The position numbers and the translations under genes are program-made. The notes under the pieces were generated by a model. That model ran no database searches. It had not been told where the DNA came from and saw only the letters and a list, made by a program, of their open reading frames with translations. Shown piece after piece: positions 27,501 to 35,500 of a DNA stretch of 64,000 nt. The DNA lies in contig JAILLP010000033.1 of NCBI GenBank assembly GCA_024693065.1, positions 124,001 through 188,000 on the forward strand. Reading direction: 5' to 3'. The number at the start of each line of letters is the position of its first letter. Within the stretch, counting starts at the first letter, position 1. The stretch is from Paludibacteraceae bacterium (GTDB taxonomy: Bacteria; Bacteroidota; Bacteroidia; Bacteroidales; Paludibacteraceae).

Positions 27501-28354
27501 AGGTGGGTTGGATCGTGGATACTGCGGATTATGTTCCGAACAGTCCGGTGCCTTATACGAAACCGGAGGTGCCTGCTTATTATTTCGCGGAGAATGCCTG
27601 CGGACGTACGACAAGTTATAATAGTCTCTTTACTCCTTGCGAGGAGGGTATCCTCACTTTGGAGGATAGCTTACGCCTAGTGGGTGGTTCTGTCGAGAAT
27701 CTCAATGCTTGGCGCGACTACAAAGTGTTCAGACGTGATAGCATTTTGCTTGTTATGCATGAACGTTTTGTCCGTGACTCGTTGGTTCTGACGACGGATC
27801 CGTTTGGAGTTAGACGTTGCTACATCGGTGATGAGGTTGTCTTGACTGTCAATACTCACCATTACAAACCTATCTTCTACTCTTGGTATAAGGTTAAGAA
27901 TGGCTTTGATGGTGATACGGCTGGGTTCGATAAGGATGGCAATCTGTTGGCTGAGTTGAGTGAGGAATTGCGTGATTCCATCTTGTATAGGGATTATGAG
28001 GAACTCCATTCTTACTATCCGTTCTATCCGGCTGACTCGTCCAAGTATTACGTGTTGGTGGGTGATGGTGTTTGTCCTGCTGTTCCTTCCAACTTGTACA
28101 ACATTGATGTGTTGACTCGTGTTCCTACGGCCTTCACTCCGTTCCTCAAGGATGGTCTTAACGATATCTTCTTGGAGAGAAGACAGGTTGTTATTTTTGA
28201 CCGATACGGACAAAAAATCTTTGAGGGTATGAATGGTTGGGATGGTACCGATTACAACGGTAGAATGGTTGACCCTGGCGTATTCTTCTATGACGCAGTG
28301 ATCAATGGCGTCAGGTTTAACGGTACTATTGAAGTCGTTTATTTCAGACAGTAA
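21566..28354 (+). CDS. Giant secreted adhesin-like protein with HYR-like repeats and T9SS type B sorting domain
   Basis: A 2262-residue exported protein. It has a signal peptide (about residues 1-28, ending VSAQAVSNP). An N-terminal Ig/lectin-like region comes next. At least nine cysteine-containing HYR-like beta-sandwich repeats follow, each recognisable by a VVDS or IKDVTPP joint and a later VWxFxDxxGN type strand. The last 80 residues hold AFTPFLKDGLNDIFL, VVIFDRYGQKIFEG and WDGTDYNGRMVDPGVFFYD, the gliding-motility-associated (type B) T9SS signal. HYR domains usually mediate adhesion. The ATG of MNSNIFSGLKK was chosen because it places the signal peptide at the start. The gene is alone between terminators. 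Its export would depend on PorU, also in this window. Confidence 0.9.
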   Translation: MNSNIFSGLKKLALLLCVLLFPLGVSAQAVSNPFENAYLSSSGITKACLNEPIAFEVMGVEVNPDLKLSYQWFLSSDGTNWTPRGTITVPSNTFLMGNGDLYVKVDAHAKDVDGVVLFTRDFQTKLTQKEDCRLVECHQTTTGEYFGGTDFNLQKGAGGVDWNRTPPTGLEEYFSEQGILFSGLSGDIKSQRELNIPLYIDSVRGVNPNNNFYVKDHVNKDFFTIRFPRTRFQGSHYRFTMRFYMIMPEGVNCKIDEQGKMIARTGHGTQTNDYLEFALYEDQANRLIVKRTITPQINGNNGQNDATKFVYGQYIADNYVSGKLNIFRFEMTYYGYLPVKDDGPEYYSFDPYFEQFSDCAMLAVDYISAEVEGACVSPSIACVDSVTVVNAKGFGQNAVYTWKKYTDVNRTTEMAWEPGELETELDELGQAKTAYIKMLDKGVFYYKLIGVTQEIQSDGSYIPRTAEFDFALGGKLCSVSEGPGIKGENICATSYPHVQHYSVVDLSILDWIREGGDDYGLKWNLVSPTGLSSDVTKVSFTVLPGDTSVDVRVGENAMLSSSYTPNKPYKLYLTSHMKDRVTGELSNVAESKDSFDVWIYDQPDVSGLNFTTKRGEDTICAATSSDTILLEGFRKVAGYTWNFTGATMTSDSVIHIDGYDKQALCNMVSGTFPVSLEVVNGKCRATINDEFPMKATHAPSVNCDSLSQPSEYELDEGQLDTTIFLPIPHFKTSCDDDPAVHVDLHYVADDTTHSFDSTYTLHKIQLENLPATALTLFSGKGDVKITVTDGCGKSDACSYTLVVKDIHPAVVNCDSLKDYNVKVSSENGCVARPGRDLDIKEPYLQDLTFKDTTIMLKGVYSGRSQVMKHGMLDPGLDPANYSMGKAMTDDYEVGTTFILWNFVDPAGNPSYCHTRVNVADSVEMFNCDSLQNPLRSIVNKNPYREYKYASAQAQETVNPDTDYKLAGLLTVPQSNPLYCGNVKLTIRFTGVCVDDKGDSVAYAVDSVLTEEQFLKHRFPIGITTVYYEFTSDVFDFDAQKYDTVLCVQNVVISSNPIVDMTCTEFSDPVPVDPKNCMAPSPFNYDNISYGKVQYFCETKYTYDACSGTPYDYENLGLSASLSKDYDTIIYPFKVVRVLHLDSTFSSTGTTVEISCNIPYTSKDSVPVKRVQHRNGQYETVCAEDSIERMALKVTKPEVLPSCMADSFPLGYHKLIFYFENGKGDLDTCITPLHVVDSTPPILDSVCKDPEMMVYAKKCEIPFDSLHLPELSVEDACDGTLYPELIAYVKQKDSSVIVYRGDEVRSAMFPTEVHKFVWLFTDKAGNQDSCVTYMDVVDSVSLRLEGCEIYGDTIPFTLPEGECTLDPSRLQDSLIFPQAIDICDNDTIIPIIERRFNGELVKDETGKPIAWDAQPFPLGTTNLKWIFIDKRGIMKDSCEKNVKVRTKLFDCSTLADTVRLELMEKFYATAEEVRLAGLKEPTITIDACNAATVSFSRSDGLGDTADYQIGNTTVYWTFNYVFEEVKTCQQVVKIIDMVPIVLECFEPQKTDYECYGEIDAPITSFEDFLAAGGKISEIKKYKEGSFRYEETEQGSAPCDYTLVRTYFVSDIRDQEVSCDQRYTIKDVTPPTIHTRLDTIKIACDQESLIEEALKMEDVVIDASDNCSQKDEIEIVKSIQKNRSEDIHDCAYNNYTIWRTWVAKDKCGNESTPLVQVVLVVDSVAPKFVLPENFKDTVLASNIKKCTMTVPPLYTKFKNYVQDECTETDDIDIWQVPAPGVVIKEDTEVWIYSADKCGNKDSLKMFARVMQPKNVVSLDAKDLTICSDNDSTYIDLWSQDARFATGYVLIETAGKIRSIPSTFVYDCYKDSISSSTVLFSDNKATYYDRFYTDNKSAYEALRAKRTHLNRYSQTGKYVFVVMDTTTQCADTAYSYLRINEKPRINMVSRDIPICEDDSLDLKMMDSISAVCVEPMGSPITKVGWIVDTADYVPNSPVPYTKPEVPAYYFAENACGRTTSYNSLFTPCEEGILTLEDSLRLVGGSVENLNAWRDYKVFRRDSILLVMHERFVRDSLVLTTDPFGVRRCYIGDEVVLTVNTHHYKPIFYSWYKVKNGFDGDTAGFDKDGNLLAELSEELRDSILYRDYEELHSYYPFYPADSSKYYVLVGDGVCPAVPSNLYNIDVLTRVPTAFTPFLKDGLNDIFLERRQVVIFDRYGQKIFEGMNGWDGTDYNGRMVDPGVFFYDAVINGVRFNGTIEVVYFRQ

Positions 28355-28373
28355 TTTTTTCTGATAATTGTGG

Positions 28374-28406
28374 GAAGACCGCTCTCGGGGCGGTCTTCTT
28401 TTTTTA
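28374..28406 (+). terminator. Terminator after the giant T9SS protein gene
   Basis: GAAGACCGC (28374-28382) and GCGGTCTTC (28390-28398) form a perfect nine-pair stem followed by eight T. Confidence 0.92.
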
Positions 28407-28421
28407 GTTTCATCCCCTTTT

Positions 28422-30269
28422 ATGTCCGCCAACTCTTCCGTATTATCTCTTCTTAGACATCGTGACCTGCTGATGCGGGAATATGAGTTCGATAAGAAAA
28501 GTTTCGCCACACAATCCAGCTTGGTCTCTGTTGAGAAAAAAGTGGCGGCGGGCAACTGCAGGTTCCCCATATCTGTGGGTTGTTCATACTATAATTCGTT
28601 GAACCAATTTGTCGTGGAGGTCTCTGGCGGGGCTTCCGACGAAGGGGACGATCATTTCGAGTATGGTAAGGCTGTGGAATTCTTCACGGTCAGCATGAAC
28701 CATGAAATCCGTACGATAAAGATTGCCTCCCAGGTTAGTTTTTCCTCCGAGAACTCCTTGGTATTGGTGTTGCCGGGCCGTGACTGCCTGTCGGTCTTGG
28801 AGACCTCCGAGCGGCTGGGTGTCCAGCTTAGCTTTGATGAGAGCAGTTACCGTGCCATGTTCGACGCTCTCGATAGGGTATTGAATGCGAAGAACGGGCG
28901 GTTGTATGACCTCCGCGAAGCCCTTATAGGTGATAGACCGGCCGGAACCCTTTCATTTTCTCCTCTGCGATTCCCTTGGTTGAACGCTTCGCAGGAGGAG
29001 GCCGTCAATAAGATTTTGATGGCGAAGGACGTGGCGATTGTCCATGGTCCTCCGGGTACGGGCAAAACGACGACGTTGGTCGAGGCGATCTGCGAGACCC
29101 TTCGGCGTGAAAGCCAGGTGATGGTTTGTGCGCAGAGCAATATGGCGGTGGATTGGATCTCTGAACAGTTGGTTGACCGAGGCGTGAATGTCCTGCGAAT
29201 CGGCAACCCTAGCCGAGTGGATGACAAGATGCTCACCTACACTTTTGAGCATAAGTTTGAGGCGCATCCCCAGTACGATACTTTGTGGGGAATGCGTAAG
29301 ACGGTCCGTGAGCTCTATCGTACGAATCGTGACAAGGCGTTGGCCGTGAAGGAGAAGGCGGAGGCGTTGGAGTATGAAATCCGTGAGAGTCTCTTCGCCA
29401 ATGCGCGCGTGGTGGCTTGTACGTTGGTGGGCGCGGCGAACCAGTTACTGTATGGGCGGACCTTCCAGTCCCTCTTTATCGACGAGGCGGCGCAAGCTAT
29501 CGAGGCGGCTTGTTGGATCCCTATCTGCAAGGCCCATCGTGTCATCTTCGCGGGCGACCATAAGCAGTTGCCACCTACGATTAAATGCTTTGAGGCGGAA
29601 CGTGCGGGCTTGTCTCATACGTTGATGGAGAAGGTCGTCGAGACTAAGCCTGGCGTTGTCTCCTTGCTGGATGTGCAGTATAGGATGAATGAGCGTATCA
29701 TGCAATTCTCTTCCGAATGGTTCTATGACGGGAAACTCAAGGCCGCGGATTGTGTGCGCTGCCGAGGCATCCTGGACTATGAGGAGCCTGTGGAGTGGGT
29801 CGACACGCAAAACTTCTCTTTTGACGAGGAGTATGTGGCAGTCTCGGCGGGGCGTGTCAACAAGATGGAGGGAGAACTGGTCATCACGCTTCTCTCCCAG
29901 TTCATCGAGAAGGTCGGACCACATCGCGTGTTGGATGAACGGATAGACTTCGGCGTCATCTCCCCTTACAAGGCGCAGGTCTATTACCTTCGGCATCTCC
30001 TATGCGCGAATAAGGCCTTAAAGCCCTTCCGTAGCTTGATAACGATTAATACCGTGGATGGATTCCAAGGACAGGAGCGGGACGTGGTGATGATCAGTTT
30101 GGTGCGGTCGAACGAAGAGGGTGAGATCGGCTTCTTGAGGGAACTCCGGCGCATGAACGTCGCGATGACGCGGGCGCGCATGAAACTGATGATTGTCGGC
30201 AATGTGGCTACGCTGACGAAACATAAGTTCTACCGTAAGTTGTGGGAGTGGGCTACCCTCCGCCAATGA
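28422..30269 (+). CDS. Superfamily 1 Upf1-like DNA/RNA helicase
   Basis: A 615-residue ATP-dependent helicase of the Upf1/IGHMBP2 group. An N-terminal beta-barrel region is followed by motif I GPPGTGKTTTL (residue 209 onward). Later motifs are SNMAVDWI (Ia), the DEAA box in SLFIDEAAQAIE (motif II), GDHKQLPPTIK (III), DVQYRMNE (IV), TVDGFQGQERDVV (V) and MNVAMTRARMKLMIVGN (VI). The start is the ATG of MSANSSVLSLLRHRDLL, because any longer reading would run into the upstream terminator. It converges with the rhomboid gene. The substrate (DNA, RNA or R-loops) is not evident. Confidence 0.93.
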   Translation: MSANSSVLSLLRHRDLLMREYEFDKKSFATQSSLVSVEKKVAAGNCRFPISVGCSYYNSLNQFVVEVSGGASDEGDDHFEYGKAVEFFTVSMNHEIRTIKIASQVSFSSENSLVLVLPGRDCLSVLETSERLGVQLSFDESSYRAMFDALDRVLNAKNGRLYDLREALIGDRPAGTLSFSPLRFPWLNASQEEAVNKILMAKDVAIVHGPPGTGKTTTLVEAICETLRRESQVMVCAQSNMAVDWISEQLVDRGVNVLRIGNPSRVDDKMLTYTFEHKFEAHPQYDTLWGMRKTVRELYRTNRDKALAVKEKAEALEYEIRESLFANARVVACTLVGAANQLLYGRTFQSLFIDEAAQAIEAACWIPICKAHRVIFAGDHKQLPPTIKCFEAERAGLSHTLMEKVVETKPGVVSLLDVQYRMNERIMQFSSEWFYDGKLKAADCVRCRGILDYEEPVEWVDTQNFSFDEEYVAVSAGRVNKMEGELVITLLSQFIEKVGPHRVLDERIDFGVISPYKAQVYYLRHLLCANKALKPFRSLITINTVDGFQGQERDVVMISLVRSNEEGEIGFLRELRRMNVAMTRARMKLMIVGNVATLTKHKFYRKLWEWATLRQ

Positions 30270-30279
30270 ATTCTTTGCC

Positions 30280-30915
30280 CTATGAAAAGTAGGATAGGAA
30301 ATAGTTTATCAGGGAAGGACAGAGTAGGATAGGGAAGACGAATCCGAACACCGCTCCCCAGAAGTGTGCGGAGTGACCGATGTTATCGATGTTTTTCTTA
30401 GCCATGTATTGGCAGTAGATCAGGTACAATGGACCGAATATGTACCCTGGAATAGGTATGGGGATGAAGAAGAAGCAGATTCCTAGTTTGGGGTCGAAGA
30501 GAATGGCTGCGAAGATGACGGCGGAGACGGCTCCGGATGCCCCGATTGCGCTGAATTCCGGGTGGTCTTTGTACTTTATCAAATCTGAGATGGAAGATAC
30601 CACGATGGCCAACAGATACATCAGCGCATAGATGAATTCCCCTTTCGCACCGAAGACGGTATTGAAGCAATCCTCAACAAAATAGCCGAAGAAGTAGAGC
30701 GTCAACATATTGAATATCAAATGCCATGAGCTTCCGTGGATGAACCCGGAGGTGAGCAACCTGTAGTGTTGCTTTTTATGCGCGATCATATAGGCGTTGA
30801 ACTTCAGCTGGTGGAACCATTCCGGATGGCTTAGGCCTTGGGGCAAGAACTCATTTTGCCCGAACGATAGAACCGATACGATGACGGTGACTACGATGAA
30901 GATTGTGGTTACCAT
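30280..30915 (-). CDS. Rhomboid family intramembrane serine protease
   Basis: A 211-residue polytopic membrane protease. Catalytic features are Ser127 in GASGAVSA, His184 in HSAHFWGAVFG, and the helix 2 motif HGSSWHLIFNM (residues 60-70) with the oxyanion-stabilising His and Asn. Six membrane helices can be placed, the usual bacterial rhomboid core without extra domains. It cuts membrane-anchored substrates within the bilayer; the target is unknown. It lies downstream of glyA on the minus strand, separated by a hairpin. Confidence 0.92.
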   Translation of the reverse strand: MVTTIFIVVTVIVSVLSFGQNEFLPQGLSHPEWFHQLKFNAYMIAHKKQHYRLLTSGFIHGSSWHLIFNMLTLYFFGYFVEDCFNTVFGAKGEFIYALMYLLAIVVSSISDLIKYKDHPEFSAIGASGAVSAVIFAAILFDPKLGICFFFIPIPIPGYIFGPLYLIYCQYMAKKNIDNIGHSAHFWGAVFGFVFPILLCPSLINYFLSYFS

Positions 30916-30982
30916 GGTGCTTTGGATTGTAGGTTTGGGGGAAGATAACCTTCCCAGGTGAATCGCTCTATAGGATAGAAAT

Positions 30983-31010
30983 GGAAGGCTACCCTGATAG
31001 GTAGCCTTCC
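30983..31010 (-). terminator. Hairpin between glyA and the rhomboid gene
   Basis: GGAAGGCTACC (30983-30993) and GGTAGCCTTCC (31000-31010) are perfect eleven-base inverted arms with a six-base loop, 31 bases past the glyA stop. The minus-strand tail ATTTCT is poor in T, so termination may be partial. Confidence 0.6.
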
Positions 31011-31041
31011 TGAATATAATGCACTGTTTAGTACGATTGGA

Positions 31042-32322
31042 TTACCAAGCGAACAAAGGATAGTTCTTCATGGTTGCGTTAACCTTCTCGCGTACTGAGG
31101 TGATGACTTTGTCGTTCTCAGGGTCGCACAGAACGGTATCGATCATTTCAACGATCTCACCCATCAACTCTTCCTTGGCACCACGAGTTGTGATGGCAGG
31201 AGTACCGAAACGCAAACCAGAAGTTTGGAATGGAGAACGGCTGTCGAAAGGCACCATGTTTTTGTTCGTGGTGATGTCTGCGGCAACCAACGCTTTCTCA
31301 GCCACCTTACCGGTCAGGTCAGGGAATTTAGTGCGGAGGTCGACCAACATGGAGTGGTTATCCGTACCGCCGGAGATGATCTTGTAACCCTTGTCCATGA
31401 AAGCTTGAGCCATCACAGCCGCATTCTTCTTCACTTGAGATTGGTATACCTTGTATTCAGGTTGAAGAGCCTCACCGAAGGCAACGGCCTTAGCGGCGAT
31501 GACATGCTCCAACGGACCACCTTGGATTCCTGGGAACACAGCGGAGTCGAGGAGGGCGGACATCTTCTTGATTTCACCCTTAGGCGTCTTCTTGCCCCAT
31601 GGGTTGTCGAAGTCTTTGCCCATCATGATCACACCACCACGAGGACCACGGAGAGTCTTGTGGGTAGTCGTTGTTACGATGTGTGCGTATTTTACAGGGT
31701 TGTTGAGCAATCCTGCGGCGATCAAACCTGCAGGGTGAGCCATATCCACCATGAAGATGGCACCGATCTCGTCAGCCACCTTGCGGATGCGGGCGTAGTC
31801 CCACTCACGGGAATATGCGGATGCGCCGGCGATGATCAATTTTGGCTTCTCGGCGCGGGCCACTTGCTCCAATTGATCATAGTCTACACGGCCAGTATCT
31901 TCCTTCACGTTGTATTCCAAGGCATGGAACATCAGACCAGAGAAGTTAACCGGGGATCCATGAGAGAGGTGTCCACCGTGGGAAAGGTTCAGTCCGAGGA
32001 ATTTATCGCCTGCGTTCAAGCAAGCCAAGAAGACTGCAGCGTTTGCCTGTGCGCCAGAGTGAGGTTGTACGTTCGCCCATTCTGCGCCGAAGATTTGTTT
32101 CAAGCGGTCTATACATAATTGCTCGGCCAAGTCAACAACTTCGCAACCACCGTAGTAACGGTGTCCCGGAAGTCCCTCTGCATACTTGTTAGTCAACCAT
32201 GAACCCATGGCTTGCATAACCTGGTCACTCACGAAGTTTTCGGAAGCAATCAACTCAATGCCTTTCAATTGGCGTTGGTGTTCCTTCTCGATGATGTCGA
32301 ATATTGCTGTGTCTCTTACCAT
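31042..32322 (-). CDS. glyA: Serine hydroxymethyltransferase
   Basis: PLP enzyme converting serine and tetrahydrofolate to glycine and methylene-tetrahydrofolate, the main one-carbon source. Motifs: [20 protein letters not shown] (about 19-38), [27 protein letters not shown], and [15 protein letters not shown] with the PLP lysine in the TTTHK sequence. The ATG of [11 protein letters not shown] gives 426 residues, the standard size; an upstream extension of eleven codons is unlikely. A TAACTTCG sequence (minus strand, plus coordinates 32360-32367) may be the -7 element. It is divergent from hybrid system 1. Confidence 0.97.
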   Translation of the reverse strand: MVRDTAIFDIIEKEHQRQLKGIELIASENFVSDQVMQAMGSWLTNKYAEGLPGHRYYGGCEVVDLAEQLCIDRLKQIFGAEWANVQPHSGAQANAAVFLACLNAGDKFLGLNLSHGGHLSHGSPVNFSGLMFHALEYNVKEDTGRVDYDQLEQVARAEKPKLIIAGASAYSREWDYARIRKVADEIGAIFMVDMAHPAGLIAAGLLNNPVKYAHIVTTTTHKTLRGPRGGVIMMGKDFDNPWGKKTPKGEIKKMSALLDSAVFPGIQGGPLEHVIAAKAVAFGEALQPEYKVYQSQVKKNAAVMAQAFMDKGYKIISGGTDNHSMLVDLRTKFPDLTGKVAEKALVAADITTNKNMVPFDSRSPFQTSGLRFGTPAITTRGAKEELMGEIVEMIDTVLCDPENDKVITSVREKVNATMKNYPLFAW

Positions 32323-32456
32323 AAAGGAATTATTATAGTTAATGAAAAATTTCACATCGCGAAGTTACGTCTTTTTTCTCTATATAGGGTTGTGTGTGCG
32401 TATTAATTTTTTTTAATTATTTAAGTTTATTACTTGCTCTTTTTCCTGCATGACGA

Positions 32457-32486
32457 TTTGTATGTCGCATGTTTTTCCTATATTTG
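32457..32486 (+). promoter_or_regulatory. Promoter of hybrid two-component system 1
   Basis: TTTG at 32457-32460, 18 bases, and TATATTTG at 32479-32486. The boxes match the Bacteroidota consensus, with spacing one base short. The start codon follows 21 bases later. Confidence 0.65.
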
Positions 32487-32507
32487 TACCATGTTTAGGA
32501 CGTGTAC

Positions 32508-35500
32508 ATGGTTTTTTTAAGGGTAGTCATAGTTTTAGTTTTTTCATTTTCCCTCTTTCAACCTCTTAGGGCAATGGAATGGGCCGCATTCCGTCATTAT
32601 ACGGTGAGGGATGGCTTGAGCTGTAATTATATCCATGCCATCACGCAAGACAAGAATGGGTTCTTGTGGATCGCGACGGAGTATGGCTTGAATAAGTTCG
32701 ACGGTGTCCATTTCAAGAATTATTTCTTTGAGGATTATCCATCTTTGTTCCGGAACGATATCAATCGCGCCGCCATGTTGCCAGATGGAAGGGTTTGTTT
32801 TGGTGGAAATAACGGTTTGGCCCTTTCGTATGATGAACAGACGGATTCGTTCAAGAATCTTGCGCCTAAGGATTTCGATTCGACTTATTATAAGTGTGTT
32901 ACGGGTATCTACCCGATAAGCCATGGACGTACGATTCTCTCCACGAACGAGGGCCTTTATGTCTACAACGATAGCCTTGGTATATTTGACAAGGACCCTT
33001 CTTTGTTCGAGGCGACAAAGACGGTTTTCACATGTAGCTTGATTGATGACGAGTGGGGTCGAATATGGATTGGCCGCTTCCCGGGCATCCATATCTGGGA
33101 TAAGAACTATAAACAGTGCGGACCTCCCTTCTTGGGCAGGATCAACGAAATGGTCTCTTCCATGGTGCGTCTGGACAAACAGAGGGTTTTGTTCTCCTCT
33201 TCCATCGGCTCTTTGGGCGTCGTTTATATGCATGAGGATGGAGCGATTGACCGTGTGGAGATTCTTGATACCCCTTTCAAGTGCATTACCTCTTTGCTGA
33301 AGGATTCCAAGGGCCGTATATGGTTGGGTACCAGTGGCAGCGGACTCTGGAAGGGATCATGCGAAGGAGGAAAGTGGCACTTCGAGAAACTGGAGCCGAT
33401 CAACATCAAGGCGGATGAGTTGAAGAAAGTGCATACTCTTTTCGAGGATAGGGATGGTGACATCTGGATCGGAACCCAGAATGCCGGGCTTTGGCGCTAC
33501 GGACCGATCAAGGGGTCTGGGTCGTTGCACTCTTCTGACATCGGTTTCCCGTTGGTCGACGGCACCTCCTTCGCGGAGGACGACAAGGGGAATATCGTCG
33601 TTTGCGCGGACGGTCATGGCGCATATCTTTTGTCTCCTGAACTTAAGCTCCTGAAACATATCCAGACGGATGATGGGCTCTCCTCTAACAATGTCCTCTC
33701 CGCACAAAAATCTATCGACGGGAAGATATGGCTCGCCTCCTGGGGTGGTGTGCCTTGCACTTACGACACTGAAACCGGGAAGATCAGGCAGTATCCGTTC
33801 GATGGTATTGGCTTCCCATATAGTACGAGCAAGGTCTTGTGTTGCTACCAGAATGGTGATGTGGGCGTTGGTTTGGCGGGCGATGGCGTCTACCTCTTGC
33901 CGAAGGATTCCTCCCGTTGGACCCACCAACGCTTCAACAACGACCCTGCGATGTTGTCGGAAGACCGTTGGGTGGAGCATGTGATGGAGACGAAGCAAGG
34001 AACGCGTTGGGTGATCACTTCGCGCTCCGTATGGCATAGTGAGCAGGGCGGACCGTATAAGGCGGCGTTTCCTGATGTCGATGCGAACCAGTCCCACAAC
34101 CCTTTGATGATGTATCAGGGGGCTTGTGACGAACAGGGGAATCTGTTTGTCGTTAGTAATCGGGGTGTTTTGCGCTTCGAGGCGGACGGCTCTTCCTATG
34201 CGTGGCTGGACTTCTTGCCGGAAGGACATTACTCTTCGATTGTGATGGGTAGGGATGGACAAATGTGGACGAGCGGTTCCAATGGCATCCTCCATTTCGA
34301 TTATAAGGAGAAGTCCTATCGCTTGGTTTTGTTGGATGAACGGTGCAGGAACCGTAACTACTTCACTGCCCGTGCTGCCTTCCAGGATTCGAAGGGGCGT
34401 TTCTACTTCGGCAGTACGGAGGGTTTCATTGTCTTCGACCCAATGTTGCTCCATGAGACGTCGAGTGTGGATTACCTCTCTTTCTCCGACCTCTATCTGT
34501 TCGGCGAGAGGGTCGCTCCGAATAGTGAGTTGTTGCCTTCCCCGCTCTCCCAGACGAAGGAGTTGGTGCTTAATTACGACGAGACGAACATTGAGATCGC
34601 TTTTGATGTCCTGGATTTCTCAGGACTCAATAATGTGGACGCGTCTTATCGAATCAACGGATTGGATCGCCGCTGGGTGGATTTGGGGGAGAAACGTGAA
34701 GTGAAGATATCTCACTTGCCTATTGGCGATTATGTGCTGGAGGTGAAGGCGCATCGGCGTGATGGAGTGGGTGAGTCCAAGTCTATTTCCTTGAATATAA
34801 AAGTATTACCTCCTTGGTGGAAGACCTGGTGGTTTACGCTTATCGTCTTCTCCTTTTTGGTGGCCGCCGTGGTCGCGTTCTTCTATCTGCGGTTCAGGAC
34901 GATTGTCAGACAAAGGGAACTCTTGGCGAAGAAGGTGGCGGAGCGCACCAAGGAATTGGACGAGAGCAATAAATTGCTGGAACAGAAACAGGAACTCATC
35001 GAACGGAGGAACCAAGACTTGTTGGATGTGCTGAAGGAGAAAGATCGCCTGATCTCTGTGGTGGCGCATGACTTGAAGAACCCGATGTTCGCCATCGTGG
35101 GGGCATTGGACGGTATCCTGAAGAAGAAGGAGACCTCTCCGAACACATGGAAGGTGTTGAACGACACTTACCTATCGGCCTTCAACCTGCAGTCGGTGAT
35201 GGTTAAACTGTTGGAGTGGGCGAGAGGAAAGCAGACGGATGTCGCATGCACGTTGCAGAACGTGAGCCTTCGTCAGATATTGAAGGAGGTGACGGATTTG
35301 CTGAAGGGTGTGATGTCAGAGAAGGAGATTACCGTTACTTGCAGTTGCAATGTCTCGCACAAGGTCTATGTGGATCCTCGTATGGTGGGTACGGCCATCC
35401 GTAATTTGTTGACCAACTCCGCCAAGTTCACGGCCGAGGGAGGTCTAATCAATGTTGTGGCGGAGGAGGAGGACGGACGGGTCCGCTTGACGATTTCGGA

